From positions 1 through 52,748 of the forward strand of contig JAURNL010000062.1 of assembly GCA_030830205.1 (NCBI GenBank): a stretch of DNA of 52,748 nt. The letters run 5' to 3'. This stretch comes from Crocinitomicaceae bacterium. GTDB taxonomy: Bacteria > Bacteroidota > Bacteroidia > Flavobacteriales_D > Crocinitomicaceae. A program made the translations under genes and the position numbers. Shown here piece after piece: positions 1 through 9,004 of this stretch (its first letter is position 1; every line of letters begins with the position of its first letter). The notes beneath the pieces were generated by a model that was not told where the DNA came from, did no database searches, and saw only the letters and a program-made list of their open reading frames with translations.

Positions 1-1
1 A

Positions 2-835
2 TGCTTTAGAAATAACCGCGAGCTGAGCATTGCTGCATCAGTACAATTCTTTTCAAGCGGAAGAGTTAGGTCCCATTATTTTATGGAAATGGCAATGGGT
101 GGAATACGAACACAGTTTTTTAGAACACTGCGCTACAAGTTTATTCATACTTGGGTTTGTCCACTGCCCTATTTAGTAAATCAAGTTAAACAGCAGTCTC
201 GGGTAGCAGAAAATAAAATCAACCTTATCCATTCAGGCGTTTCAATGGACAGACAAACGTATTTGAATCCAATAGAGGCAAGAAATAAGTTGGGATGGCC
301 AACGGATAAAAAAATTATGGTCGTTGTTGGAAGAATTGACCCGAAAAAAAGACAACGTTTTATATGGGAAAGCTTTTGCCAAAGACCTTCACTCAATGAG
401 TTGTTGGTTTTTGTGGGTGCGCCAACACCAGATCAAGACTCATCATACCATACTAGCTTGTTAGAAAGCATCAAAAGTCATCCAAAAAGTAACCAAGTAT
501 TGTGGTCGGGTTTTCATCGAGCAATGGATCTTGTTTATAGTGCTGCAGATCTTGTCATAATGGCTGCTGACCACGAAACGGTAGGTATGGTCACAATAGA
601 AGCACTTTTTAATGATTGTATCATCGTAGGTTCAAAAAACGGAGGGACCCGAGAAATCATAGAAACCTACGGAGGGGGCCTTTGCTTTATGCCAAATGAT
701 CAAAATGAGCTTAATCAGCAGCTCGATTCAGCGCTGCAGGGGCATGTACCCCCTATCAATCGTTCGCTTTTTGAGCAACATTTTGACTTCAACTACGTTT
801 GTGAACGAGTAGAAACCGAAATCTTGGGTTCATAG
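2..835 (+). CDS. Glycosyltransferase family 4 (GT-B fold), 5' partial
   Basis: The reading frame is open from base 2, so the gene continues beyond the left edge; the ATG at 83 is internal. What remains is the C-terminal, nucleotide-sugar-binding half of a GT-B enzyme: a strand followed by VVVGRIDPKKRQ, then GAPTPDQD, WSGF, and the family-4 donor-site region AADHETVGMVTIEALF with the E-x7-E arrangement, followed by GGTREII. Enzymes of this group transfer sugars in polysaccharide, LPS or glycolipid synthesis at the cytoplasmic side of the membrane. The stop at 833-835 lies 27 bases before the next gene on the same strand. The acceptor and sugar cannot be told from sequence. The family is clear; the specific role is unknown. 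Confidence 0.85.
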   Translation, partial: CFRNNRELSIAASVQFFSSGRVRSHYFMEMAMGGIRTQFFRTLRYKFIHTWVCPLPYLVNQVKQQSRVAENKINLIHSGVSMDRQTYLNPIEARNKLGWPTDKKIMVVVGRIDPKKRQRFIWESFCQRPSLNELLVFVGAPTPDQDSSYHTSLLESIKSHPKSNQVLWSGFHRAMDLVYSAADLVIMAADHETVGMVTIEALFNDCIIVGSKNGGTREIIETYGGGLCFMPNDQNELNQQLDSALQGHVPPINRSLFEQHFDFNYVCERVETEILGS

Positions 836-850
836 GCCCCAATTTTTCTG

Positions 851-858
851 TAAATTCG
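851..858 (+). promoter_or_regulatory. Probable -7 promoter element of the histidine kinase gene
   Basis: TAAATTCG matches the Bacteroidota -7 consensus TAnnTTTG at 7 of 8 positions and ends four bases before the ATG at 863. Transcription would start at or next to the start codon, giving a leaderless mRNA. No convincing -33 element is seen. Confidence 0.4.
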
Positions 859-862
859 TTCA

Positions 863-2365
863 ATGGATTTATACGCCTCTAAACAGCGATGGAAATTATT
901 TTTGGTCCTTTTGTCCTTGGCCATCGTCAGCGGATCTTTATTTTATTCAAATCAAAGTATCAGAAAAATTGGCGCGCGCGAACGCAGTAAAGCTCAACAA
1001 TGGGCCTTAGCCCTACGTAAAAAAGCTGAACTTGTGGAGTTGAGTAGTCAAATTTTCACCGCGCTGCAAGAAAAAGAAAGAGAAAAAATAGAACTTGTTG
1101 TCAGAGCAAATCGAAATCTATTAAGTGCATCTGACCTAGGTGTAAGTCAGGATGTGGATTTTGCTTTGGCGATCATCGAAGCCAACAGAGATATTCCTTT
1201 TATTTTACTCAATGACGATCAGTCTGTATCACAATTTAGAAATATTGACACTAACTCTACTCAAAATAACCTTCAAGGGCTCGCCAATGAATGGATTGCA
1301 GCCGGTCGGAGTTATCAAATACAGGTCTTTGAAGGAATGTACATGACCCTTTGTCATGGTTTTTCTAAAGAGTTGGAACGCTTACAGGCACATTCTGACT
1401 CTTTAATTCGCTCATTTAATGCCGACCTCACCGATCAAAAAAGTCTTGTGCCTGTGTTATTATATGATCCAAAAACACAAAAGGTTGAGGCGAGTAATTT
1501 GTCAAAAAAAGAATTAGCTACGGCTAATGTCCGCGCTACGATTACTGAAATGGCTAAATGGCACCCGCCAATTGAACTCACCATAAACGGAGGCGCTAAA
1601 TTACTTTATCTTAAAGACAGCGAGGAAGTTCAACAATTATTTTGGTTGCCATACTTACAGTTTGGGATTTTAGGCTTAATTGTTTTGATCGGGTATTTAT
1701 TGTTTTCAATGTACAGAAAAGCCGAACAAAACCAAGTTTGGGCCGGAATGGCAAAAGAAACTGCTCATCAATTAGGAACTCCTTTATCTTCTATGATGGC
1801 TTGGGTAGCCTATCTCGAACAACAAAAGGTAGACCCCATGATAGCGCAAGAAATGCACAAAGATTTAGAACGTTTAGAGAAAATTACTGATCGTTTCTCA
1901 AAAATCGGATCAGGGGCCAAACTTACAGAAGGTGATTTAGCTGCAACAATAGAGCAGAATCTGAATTACCTGAAAGCTCGCTTATCTCAAAAAGTAGAAA
2001 TGCAATTTGAGCTTGATGGAGAGAGGCCGCTTATCGTCCTACATAATGCCTCTTTAATGGAATGGGTCATTGAAAATATTTGCAAAAACGCAGTAGATGC
2101 TATGGGAGGGATTGGTGTTTTGCGGATTCATATTCAAGAAGTGGCAGAATGGGTCCATATTGATATTTCAGACTCAGGTAAAGGTCTTACCCCAAAACAA
2201 TTCAAAACTATATTTGAACCGGGTTATTCCACAAAAAAGCGCGGCTGGGGTTTAGGTCTTACCCTGGTTAAGCGCATTGTTGAAGAATATCATAAAGGGA
2301 AAGTTTTTGTCTTAGCCTCGGAACCTGAAAAAGGGACTACGTTCAGGATCAGTATTCCGCACTAA
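863..2365 (+). CDS. Membrane sensor histidine kinase
   Basis: A 500-residue two-component kinase. A transmembrane helix near residues 12-28 and a second near 263-283 flank an extracytoplasmic sensor region of about 230 residues that I do not recognise. The kinase core follows directly, without a clear HAMP domain: the H-box AKETAHQLGTPLSS with the phospho-accepting His302, the N-box NICKNAVDAM (405-414), the G1 box DSGKGL (437-442) and the G2 box GWGLGL (461-466). The H-box variant with Gln-Leu-Gly-Thr after the His is common in Bacteroidota kinases. It would autophosphorylate and pass phosphate to a response regulator, but no regulator gene lies nearby, so the partner is encoded elsewhere. 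A -7 promoter element sits directly upstream. Confidence 0.9.
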   Translation: MDLYASKQRWKLFLVLLSLAIVSGSLFYSNQSIRKIGARERSKAQQWALALRKKAELVELSSQIFTALQEKEREKIELVVRANRNLLSASDLGVSQDVDFALAIIEANRDIPFILLNDDQSVSQFRNIDTNSTQNNLQGLANEWIAAGRSYQIQVFEGMYMTLCHGFSKELERLQAHSDSLIRSFNADLTDQKSLVPVLLYDPKTQKVEASNLSKKELATANVRATITEMAKWHPPIELTINGGAKLLYLKDSEEVQQLFWLPYLQFGILGLIVLIGYLLFSMYRKAEQNQVWAGMAKETAHQLGTPLSSMMAWVAYLEQQKVDPMIAQEMHKDLERLEKITDRFSKIGSGAKLTEGDLAATIEQNLNYLKARLSQKVEMQFELDGERPLIVLHNASLMEWVIENICKNAVDAMGGIGVLRIHIQEVAEWVHIDISDSGKGLTPKQFKTIFEPGYSTKKRGWGLGLTLVKRIVEEYHKGKVFVLASEPEKGTTFRISIPH

Positions 2366-2389
2366 GTCTACCAACTACATTATTCTGAC

Positions 2390-2397
2390 TATCTTTA
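2390..2397 (+). promoter_or_regulatory. Possible -7 element of the enoyl-CoA hydratase gene
   Basis: TATCTTTA, followed by ACC, matches TAnnTTTG at 7 of 8 positions, 18 bases upstream of the ATG at 2416. The form resembles the TATATTTAACC seen upstream of the susC-like gene. Assigned by pattern only. Confidence 0.3.
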
Positions 2398-2415
2398 ACC
2401 CATCAATTAAATTTT

Positions 2416-3192
2416 ATGGAAGCGCTCATTCTAACAGAAATTCGCAATCAAATTGCTTTTTTAACTATCAATCGTCCGCAACAACTAAATGCACTTAATC
2501 AAACAACCATTGAAGCCCTTCATTCCGCGCTTCATTCTGCTGATACAAACCCTGATGTTAGAGTCATTGTGCTAACCGGTAGCGGAGAAAAAGCTTTTGT
2601 AGCGGGTGCAGACATTAAAGAGTTTGCAGATTTCAATATTGCACAAGGTGGAGAACTCGCAATGCGTGGTCAACAAACCCTGTTTGATTTTATAGAACAA
2701 CTCAGCACACCCGTCATTGCAGCCGTAAATGGCTTTGCACTCGGGGGTGGTTTGGAGCTAGCTATGGCTGCACACATTCGCATCGCTAGCACAAATGCCC
2801 GAATGGGTCTGCCTGAAACCTCATTAGGTGTAATCCCTGGTTACGGGGGGACACAGCGTTTGGCACAATTAGTTGGTAGAGGAAAAGCAAACGAAATGAT
2901 TTTCACAGCCGGTATGATGAAGGCTGAAGAAGCATTGCAATGGGGCTTAGTAAATACAGTTGTAGAACAGGCAGAATTGCTCTCTACTTGTGAAGGCTTG
3001 GCTCAAAAAATTATTGCGAACTCGCCAAAAGCTATTGCAGCTGCCATTCGTTGCGTCAATGCAGGTTTTAACACCGGAGTGAACGGATTTGAGGTTGAAA
3101 TTGAAGAATTTGGCAAATGTTTTGGAACTTCTGATTTCAAAGAAGGCACAACGGCCTTTTTAGAAAAAAGAAAGCCTAATTTCAGCGCATAA
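2416..3192 (+). CDS. Enoyl-CoA hydratase/isomerase family protein
   Basis: A 258-residue crotonase-fold protein, the usual length for a monofunctional enoyl-CoA hydratase. The oxyanion-hole segment FVAGADIKEF (61-70) and the second one GFALGGGLELAMA (106-118) are intact. Both catalytic acids of true hydratases are present: Glu114 in GGGLELA and Glu134 in GLPETSLGVIPGYGGTQRL. This supports hydration of trans-2-enoyl-CoA to 3-hydroxyacyl-CoA, as in fatty acid or butanoyl-CoA metabolism, in the cytoplasm. No other beta-oxidation gene is adjacent. The flippase gene starts three bases after its stop, so the two are probably cotranscribed. Substrate chain length cannot be read from the sequence. 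Confidence 0.9.
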   Translation: MEALILTEIRNQIAFLTINRPQQLNALNQTTIEALHSALHSADTNPDVRVIVLTGSGEKAFVAGADIKEFADFNIAQGGELAMRGQQTLFDFIEQLSTPVIAAVNGFALGGGLELAMAAHIRIASTNARMGLPETSLGVIPGYGGTQRLAQLVGRGKANEMIFTAGMMKAEEALQWGLVNTVVEQAELLSTCEGLAQKIIANSPKAIAAAIRCVNAGFNTGVNGFEVEIEEFGKCFGTSDFKEGTTAFLEKRKPNFSA

Positions 3193-3195
3193 TCA

Positions 3196-4659
3196 ATGAG
3201 CAACCCTATCCGCAAATTAGTTGGTCAAACTGCCATTTATGGCCTGCCCTCTATCCTTGGGCGCTTGCTCAACTATTTGCTCGTGCCTCTACACACTTAT
3301 TATTTTGCACAAACTGCTGACTACGGGGTCATTTCCGAACTTTATGCCTGGGTTGCCTTCTTAATTGTTCTACTCACATTCGGAATGGAAACTGCATTCT
3401 TTCGTTTTCTTCAAAACGAAAATGACAAAGACAAAGCTTACAGCGCAGCTTTCTGGTCCGTTGTGGGCATCAATGCTCTATTTTACTTCGTTTTACTGTA
3501 CTTCAATAATGATATTGCAAATGCATTACTTTTTGAAGGCCATAACGAATATGTCGTGCTTTTGGGGACCATCGTCATGATTGATGCTATAACAGCTTTG
3601 CCTCTTGCAAGATTAAGGGCTGAAGAAAAAGCACTCCGTTTTGCAGCAATTCAAATGACAAGTATTGGCCTCAACATTGCCTTGAATGTGATTGCCATGG
3701 TATTCTTTTTCAGCGCAAGTCGACCAGAAGAAGGGATCTTGTTTATTCTTTTGGCAAACCTTATCGCCTCCTTAGCTAAGCCTCTTTTACTATACGACAG
3801 TATTTTCAATGTGCTATTTGTTAGAGATTGGGGGCTCTACAAACGCATGTGGCGTTACGCAATACCTCTTGTCATCGCGGGTTTTGCAGGAATCATCAAC
3901 GAAACCTTTGATCGCATTTTACTCAAGCATTTACTTTACGATCCGGCAGTCCCGGACTCCTTGATTTATGCCGAATCTCAAGTTGGCATTTATAGCGCTT
4001 GTTACAAGCTAGCCATGTTAGTCACAATCATTTTACAAGCCTATCGCTACGCAGCCGAACCCTTCTTTTTTAACCAAATGCAAAACCAGGACCGAAATAC
4101 TGTTTATGTGAAGGTCATGAATGTATTTGTTGCTATGGTTTGCGCTGTGTTTTTGCTCGTTAGTCTCAATTTGGATATTTTCAAACATTTTATCCAAAAA
4201 GAAGCCTATTGGGAAGGCTTGAAAGTGGTGCCCATTTTATTGATGGCCAATGTTTTCTTAGGCATCTACTACAACCAAAGCATCTGGTATAAATTGAGCG
4301 GAAAAACGCAATTTGGAGCCTATATCACGATTATAGGCGCACTCCTAACCATTGCTATCAATGTGTATTATATTCCTCAGTACCAATATATGGCTAGTGC
4401 CTGGGCCACACTCATTGTATATGCAACGCAAATGTTACTTTCTTATTGGCTTGGTCAAAGACACTTTCCCATTCCATACAATATCAAAAAATTCACACTA
4501 TACCTCTGCTTAAGTTTAATCTTGTTTTGGCTTGGTCAGCAGGCTGAATTCACAAAACCTATCCTCAACCACTTATTTCACAACTTCTTGGTGTTTTGTT
4601 TTGTGTTACTCGCATTTGTACTCGAAAAAAACAACCTAAAAGCCAGTAGCAAACACTAA
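3196..4659 (+). CDS. Polysaccharide/lipid flippase of the MOP (Wzx/PST) type
   Basis: A 487-residue integral membrane protein with about 12-14 hydrophobic helices across its whole length. It opens with IRKLVGQTAIYGLPSILGRLLNYLLVPL, which is typical of oligosaccharide flippases of the MOP superfamily in Bacteroidota. Such proteins move lipid-linked sugars or other lipid intermediates across the inner membrane. The gene starts three bases after the enoyl-CoA hydratase stop, so the pair should form one transcript. There is no polymerase or glycan-synthesis cluster around it, so the cargo is unknown. A peptidoglycan precursor flippase (MurJ-like) role is possible in principle but cannot be shown here. 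Confidence 0.8.
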   Translation: MSNPIRKLVGQTAIYGLPSILGRLLNYLLVPLHTYYFAQTADYGVISELYAWVAFLIVLLTFGMETAFFRFLQNENDKDKAYSAAFWSVVGINALFYFVLLYFNNDIANALLFEGHNEYVVLLGTIVMIDAITALPLARLRAEEKALRFAAIQMTSIGLNIALNVIAMVFFFSASRPEEGILFILLANLIASLAKPLLLYDSIFNVLFVRDWGLYKRMWRYAIPLVIAGFAGIINETFDRILLKHLLYDPAVPDSLIYAESQVGIYSACYKLAMLVTIILQAYRYAAEPFFFNQMQNQDRNTVYVKVMNVFVAMVCAVFLLVSLNLDIFKHFIQKEAYWEGLKVVPILLMANVFLGIYYNQSIWYKLSGKTQFGAYITIIGALLTIAINVYYIPQYQYMASAWATLIVYATQMLLSYWLGQRHFPIPYNIKKFTLYLCLSLILFWLGQQAEFTKPILNHLFHNFLVFCFVLLAFVLEKNNLKASSKH

Positions 4660-4705
4660 TTAAACATTTTCTGCGTTAGGGTGTTTAAATAGCTACCTAA
4701 ACGCT

Positions 4706-4713
4706 TAACTTTG
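4706..4713 (+). promoter_or_regulatory. -7 promoter element of dxs
   Basis: TAACTTTG matches the Bacteroidota -7 consensus TAnnTTTG exactly and ends five bases before the dxs ATG. The mRNA is expected to have almost no 5' leader. Confidence 0.6.
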
Positions 4714-4718
4714 TTCAC

Positions 4719-6677
4719 ATGTCAAATCATCCGTACAAGCCCGGCCCCCTTCTTTCTCAGATTATAGTTCCGAGCGACCTACGCACGAATTTCACAGAAG
4801 AACAACTCCCACAAGTAGCTCAAGAATTGCGTCAATATATTGTAGATGTTATTTCTGAAATTGGTAACTCACACTTTGGTGCCTCGTTAGGTGTAGTAGA
4901 GCTCACAGTTGCGCTGCACTACGCTTTCAATACCCCAGAAGACCAACTCGTATGGGATGTAGGTCACCAAGCATACGGTCACAAAATCTTGACAGGACGC
5001 AGAGATAAATTTCACACCAACCGTCTGAAAGGCGGAATTTCAGGTTTCCCAAAAAGATCGGAAAGTGAATATGATACATTTGGTGTGGGCCACTCTTCTA
5101 CTTCTATTTCTGCTGCCCTTGGTATGGCTGTTGCTAACAACTACAAAGGAGAAACCAAACGCCAACACATCGCTGTCATTGGAGATGGCGCCATGACCGC
5201 AGGTCTATCTTTCGAAGGGATGAATCATGCGGGTTTTGAGAAAGATGCTAATTTGCTTGTTATTCTCAACGACAACTGCATGTCCATCGATCCCAATGTA
5301 GGAGCCCTCAAAGAATACCTAACAGACATCACTACTTCACATACTTATAACAAAGTCAAAGACGAAGTTTGGAAATTACTTGGCAAAGTATCTAAATTTG
5401 GCCCAGACGCCCAAACTATTGCATCAAAAGTCTCACATGCTCTCAAAGGAACGCTATTAAAGCAATCTAACCTTTTTGAAGCTTTAAATTTCAGGTATTT
5501 TGGCCCTGTAGATGGCCATGACGTCATTGGACTTGCTAAAGTAATGGCAGATCTAAAAGACATTCCGGGTCCAAAAATACTACACTGCATCACGCGTAAA
5601 GGAGCTGGATACAAATTCTCTGAGGAAGGCAACCCAACCAAATGGCATGCGCCAGGGGTTTTCAATAAAGAAACGGGAGAAATTGTTAAAATTGTTCCAA
5701 AATCTCCGGAGCCTCCAAAATACCAAGACGTATTCGGTCACAGCATCGTTGAACTTGCTGAAAAGAACGACAAAATTATGGGCGTTACCCCTGCTATGCC
5801 CTCGGGTTGCTCACTTAATATCATGATGCAAGCCATGCCGAAACGCGCCTTCGACGTAGGTATTGCTGAACAACATGCTGTAACCTTCAGTGCAGGCTTA
5901 GCAACACAGGGAATGGTTCCTTTTTGCAACATCTACTCTTCGTTCATGCAACGCGCTTTTGATCAAGTTTTGCATGACGTCGCACTTCAAAACCTCAATG
6001 TAGTTTTTTGTCTAGACCGCGGTGGTCTGGTAGGAGCCGATGGCGCTACGCACCATGGGGCTTATGATCTTGCTTATATGCGCATGATACCAAACATGAT
6101 TGTTGCTGCACCCATGAATGAAGAAGAGTTGCGCAACCTCATGTATACTGCCCAATTACCCAACCAAGGGCCCTTCTCTATACGTTACCCACGTGGAAAC
6201 GGCGTTATGACCGAATGGAAAACACCTTTCAAAGAAATAAAAATTGGTCAGGGAAGAAAAGTTACTTCTGGAGACGACATCGCTATTTTAAGTATTGGCC
6301 ATCCCGGCAATTTTGCTCAATCTGCTATTAAAATCCTGAAAGAATCTGGGATTTCAGTTGCTCACTACGACATGCGATTCGTCAAACCACTAGACACTCT
6401 TCTTTTGCATGAAGTCTTTAGTAAATTCAATAAAGTAATTACAGTTGAAGACGGATGCCTCATGGGTGGTTTTGGCTCCGCAGTACTTGAATTTATGGTA
6501 GACCAAAAATACCAAGCTGAAGTCATTCGTCTGGGTATTCCTGACGAGTATATTCATCACGGAACCCAAGAAGAACTCTGGGCAGATTGTGGTTTTGATG
6601 CACAAGCTATAATTCGTACTGTTTCTAGCATTTTCCAACTCGATAAAGAAAAAATTTCGCAGCAACATGTCGGTTAA
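4719..6677 (+). CDS. dxs: 1-deoxy-D-xylulose-5-phosphate synthase
   Basis: This 652-residue enzyme condenses pyruvate and glyceraldehyde-3-phosphate to 1-deoxy-D-xylulose-5-phosphate, the first step of the MEP isoprenoid pathway, using thiamine diphosphate in the cytoplasm. Visible features in order are SHFGASLGVVELT with the catalytic His52, VGHQAYGHKILTGR, GHSSTSISAALGMA, the thiamine-diphosphate motif GDGAMTAG (155-162) followed by ILNDN (183-187), and in the pyrimidine-binding domain VGIAEQHAVTFSAGLA with the conserved Glu. The C-terminal transketolase domain is complete. Length is slightly above the usual 620-640. It is the only MEP gene in the window. Its product ultimately feeds UppS, encoded at 41 kb. 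Confidence 0.96.
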   Translation: MSNHPYKPGPLLSQIIVPSDLRTNFTEEQLPQVAQELRQYIVDVISEIGNSHFGASLGVVELTVALHYAFNTPEDQLVWDVGHQAYGHKILTGRRDKFHTNRLKGGISGFPKRSESEYDTFGVGHSSTSISAALGMAVANNYKGETKRQHIAVIGDGAMTAGLSFEGMNHAGFEKDANLLVILNDNCMSIDPNVGALKEYLTDITTSHTYNKVKDEVWKLLGKVSKFGPDAQTIASKVSHALKGTLLKQSNLFEALNFRYFGPVDGHDVIGLAKVMADLKDIPGPKILHCITRKGAGYKFSEEGNPTKWHAPGVFNKETGEIVKIVPKSPEPPKYQDVFGHSIVELAEKNDKIMGVTPAMPSGCSLNIMMQAMPKRAFDVGIAEQHAVTFSAGLATQGMVPFCNIYSSFMQRAFDQVLHDVALQNLNVVFCLDRGGLVGADGATHHGAYDLAYMRMIPNMIVAAPMNEEELRNLMYTAQLPNQGPFSIRYPRGNGVMTEWKTPFKEIKIGQGRKVTSGDDIAILSIGHPGNFAQSAIKILKESGISVAHYDMRFVKPLDTLLLHEVFSKFNKVITVEDGCLMGGFGSAVLEFMVDQKYQAEVIRLGIPDEYIHHGTQEELWADCGFDAQAIIRTVSSIFQLDKEKISQQHVG

Positions 6678-6684
6678 AACCAAA

Positions 6685-6705
6685 TTATTGTAATTTGGAC
6701 CAAAA
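6685..6705 (+). promoter_or_regulatory. Putative operator 4 (weak), upstream of permease/regulator operon
   Basis: The left half TTATTGTA (6685-6692) is identical to that of the operators upstream of the susC-like gene, with the same 5-base spacer ATTTG as the site at 9005. The right half GACCAAAA matches TACAATAA at only 5 of 8 positions. It overlaps a possible -7 element (TAATTTGG, 6691-6698), so binding would block transcription of the permease and regulator genes. The position fits autoregulation, but this is the weakest of the four sites. Confidence 0.35.
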
Positions 6706-6719
6706 CTTTATCGACTACT

Positions 6720-8144
6720 ATGCAAAAAACAAACTACAGCGCCTTTGGGACGCTTATTGTCATCTTTTTCTTTTGGGGCTTTGTAGCCGCAAGTAACGAC
6801 ATCCTCATTCCTGTTTTCAAAAAAGCTCTTGACCTTAAACAAAGCAAAGTACTTTGGATTCAAAATACCTTCTATGTTGCTTATACAGTAGGTTCACTTA
6901 TTTACTTTGCAACCTCTTCCCTGCTCAAAAGAGACTTATTCAATAAAATTGGCTATCGCAATGGACTTGCTTTGGGACTTTTGGTTTCTGCGCTAGGCAC
7001 TTTACTATTTATTCCCGCCTCCAATAATGGTGGTTCCTTCGAAATGTTATTGGGTGGATTATTTATTGTTGGGCTCGGTTTTTCATTTCAACAAATGGCT
7101 GCAAATCCACTTGCAATACAAATGGGTGACCCTGCCAAAGGGAATGTTCGCTTAAGTATGGCTGGGGGAATCAATAACCTTGGAACTACAATTGGGCCTG
7201 TAATTGTGTCATATGCCATTTTTGGAAATGCATCCAATGCAAAAACAACCCTAGATCTAGCTTCTGTCCAAACTCCTTATTTAGTTTTGGGAATTGTTTT
7301 TGTTTTGGCGGCGCTATTTTTTAAGTTCTCCAATTTACCTGATCACATTGGCGAAGACAATCAAAATGAGCCAGGGCAAATGCTGAGCACCTTGCGCGAA
7401 CCGCAAGTACTTTTAGCTATGATCGCGATATTCGTTTATGTTGGTGTTGAAGTCGCTACAGCCAGTAACTTACCAGAGTTCATGAAGCAGAACTTAGGCA
7501 AAAAAGAAAGTGAAGTAGCTCCTTTTGTCTCCTTATTTTGGGCTAGCATGATGATCGGTCGTTGGGCCTCAGCTGCCGGTGTATTTGAAAAATCTAAAGT
7601 TTTCAATCGATTAATGGGTATTTTCTTGCCGATTGTTGCTTTTGGAATATTCGCCTTAGCTAACACCATTGGCGGATCTGATATGTCCTCATTTATGCCT
7701 TATATAGGATTGGTTTTTGTGCTTATCGCTGCTGACTTTATATCCAACGGCAACCCAGTTCGTCAGATCATTTTGTATTCTTCTCTCGGTTCTTTAGCAC
7801 TCATTATCGGTATTTTTAGTTCAGGTTATATCAGTGTATTTGCCTTTATTTCTGTGGGTTTATTTTGCAGCACATTGTGGCCGTGTATTTTCACGCTGGG
7901 CATTGCAGGATTGGGGTCAAAAACTAATATTGCCTCGAGCTTGCTTATCCTTATGATCATGGGCGGTGGATTTATCACTTTGGCACAAGGAACCCTGGCT
8001 GCAGATAACTTATTGGGAATACAGCAATCTTATTGGGTAGGTGTAGCATGTTTTGCATACCTTATTTACTTTGCAATTCGCACTTCAACAATTCTTAAAA
8101 ACAAAGGAATTAATACCTTTGAAACCGCAAAAAGCGGACACTAA
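6720..8144 (+). CDS. Sugar permease, major facilitator superfamily (FucP/GluP type)
   Basis: A 474-residue protein with about 12 transmembrane helices. The start YSAFGTLIVIFFFWGFVAASNDILIPVFK, with the Phe-Trp-Gly-Phe motif and the Asn-Asp pair in helix 1, and FYVAYTVGSL in helix 2, are typical of the fucose/glucose-galactose proton symporter family. It should import monosaccharide or short oligosaccharide across the inner membrane. Its stop overlaps the start of the Nudix regulator by one base (TAATG). The setting suggests that it carries glucose released by the GH3 enzyme. A short insertion around residues 206-222 is hydrophilic. The exact sugar is inferred from context only. Confidence 0.9.
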   Translation: MQKTNYSAFGTLIVIFFFWGFVAASNDILIPVFKKALDLKQSKVLWIQNTFYVAYTVGSLIYFATSSLLKRDLFNKIGYRNGLALGLLVSALGTLLFIPASNNGGSFEMLLGGLFIVGLGFSFQQMAANPLAIQMGDPAKGNVRLSMAGGINNLGTTIGPVIVSYAIFGNASNAKTTLDLASVQTPYLVLGIVFVLAALFFKFSNLPDHIGEDNQNEPGQMLSTLREPQVLLAMIAIFVYVGVEVATASNLPEFMKQNLGKKESEVAPFVSLFWASMMIGRWASAAGVFEKSKVFNRLMGIFLPIVAFGIFALANTIGGSDMSSFMPYIGLVFVLIAADFISNGNPVRQIILYSSLGSLALIIGIFSSGYISVFAFISVGLFCSTLWPCIFTLGIAGLGSKTNIASSLLILMIMGGGFITLAQGTLAADNLLGIQQSYWVGVACFAYLIYFAIRTSTILKNKGINTFETAKSGH

Positions 8145-8845
8145 TGGGTATGTATAAAATTGAATTTCACGACTTCTTTACTGCGGCCTTCTCTGTAGAC
8201 TGTATTATTTTTGGTTATGAAAACGGGCAAATCAAAGCACTTTTAATTAAACGTGCTATGGAGCCCTACGAGAACTATTGGGCTATCCCTGGTGATTTGG
8301 TCTACCCTGACGAAGATTTACCAGTTGCTGCAGAACGCATCCTTAAAGAACTTACAGGCCTCGATGATTTACCAATGCATCAATCTCAGTCTTTTGGCCA
8401 TCCAAAAAGACACCCACAGGGTCGAGTTATCACCATTGCACATTTCGCATTGGTACGTATAGAAGATTTTCAAGTTAAAGCCTCTTCTTGGGCAGACGAC
8501 ATTAGCTGGGTTCCACTTAATGAAGTGCCAACACTGGCTTTTGATCACAATCATATTCTAGAAAGCACCTACGAAATGCTCAAGCAAAAGCTTCAATCTG
8601 AACCTGTTTGTTTTGATTTATTGCCTGAACGCTTTACACTCAATGAATTTCAACAACTCTATGAATTTGCTTTTGAGCAAGAAATGGACAAAGCCAATTT
8701 TAGAAAAAAAATAAAATATATCCCACTCATTGCGCTGAATGAAAAACAAAAGAACGTGAAACATAGGCCAGCTAAGCTTTTCAGCTTTGATCGAGACACC
8801 TATCTACAACGTTTGCTCGCTAATGAGTACAATTTTAAAATGTAA
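8144..8845 (+). CDS. Nudix-domain/winged-helix transcriptional regulator (NrtR family)
   Basis: A 233-residue protein with an N-terminal Nudix fold (about 8-145) and a C-terminal winged helix (about 155-230, RFTLNEFQQLYEFAF followed by FRKKI). This is the NrtR architecture; in Bacteroides a relative, AraR, senses arabinose. The Nudix box is degenerate: after GDLVYPDEDLPVAAE comes RILKELTGL, where the REUxEExGU consensus would carry metal-binding glutamates, two of which are Ile and Leu here. Hydrolase activity is therefore unlikely and sugar sensing more plausible. The gene overlaps the permease stop by one base; a second ATG at 8150 is an alternative start. Inverted repeats near the three transcription units of this locus are its probable operators. 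Confidence 0.85.
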   Translation: MGMYKIEFHDFFTAAFSVDCIIFGYENGQIKALLIKRAMEPYENYWAIPGDLVYPDEDLPVAAERILKELTGLDDLPMHQSQSFGHPKRHPQGRVITIAHFALVRIEDFQVKASSWADDISWVPLNEVPTLAFDHNHILESTYEMLKQKLQSEPVCFDLLPERFTLNEFQQLYEFAFEQEMDKANFRKKIKYIPLIALNEKQKNVKHRPAKLFSFDRDTYLQRLLANEYNFKM

Positions 8846-8855
8846 ATTTTTTTAG

Positions 8856-8876
8856 TTATTGTATTTTTTACAATAA
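8856..8876 (+). promoter_or_regulatory. Putative operator 1: perfect 8-5-8 inverted repeat
   Basis: TTATTGTA, five T residues, then TACAATAA: the two eight-base arms are exact reverse complements. It lies 11 bases after the Nudix regulator stop and about 190 bases before the susC-like gene. The spacing and arm sequence recur at 9005, 17947 and more weakly at 6685. The symmetry and placement suggest the binding site of a dimeric repressor, most simply the neighbouring Nudix regulator. Confidence 0.65.
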
Positions 8877-8939
8877 TGTTTGTAAATTAGACCATCGCTT
8901 TCACTCAATGACGAGCGTTATACAGGTTAATAATCAAGG

Positions 8940-8972
8940 AAACGGAGAGGAGTGTCTCCGTTTCTCTTTTAT
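8940..8972 (+). terminator. Intrinsic terminator or attenuator between operators 1 and 2
   Basis: AAACGGAGA (8940-8948), loop GGAGTG, TCTCCGTTT (8955-8963), then a T-rich stretch. The nine-base stem is perfect. It probably ends the permease-regulator transcript; because it also lies between operator 1 and the susC-like promoter, it could attenuate read-through into the glycan operon. The 223-base gap from 8846 to 9068 otherwise holds only the two operators and the promoter; I see no gene in it. Confidence 0.65.
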
Positions 8973-9004
8973 TATAGAATTGATTAGTTGTTCACTTACA
9001 AAAC

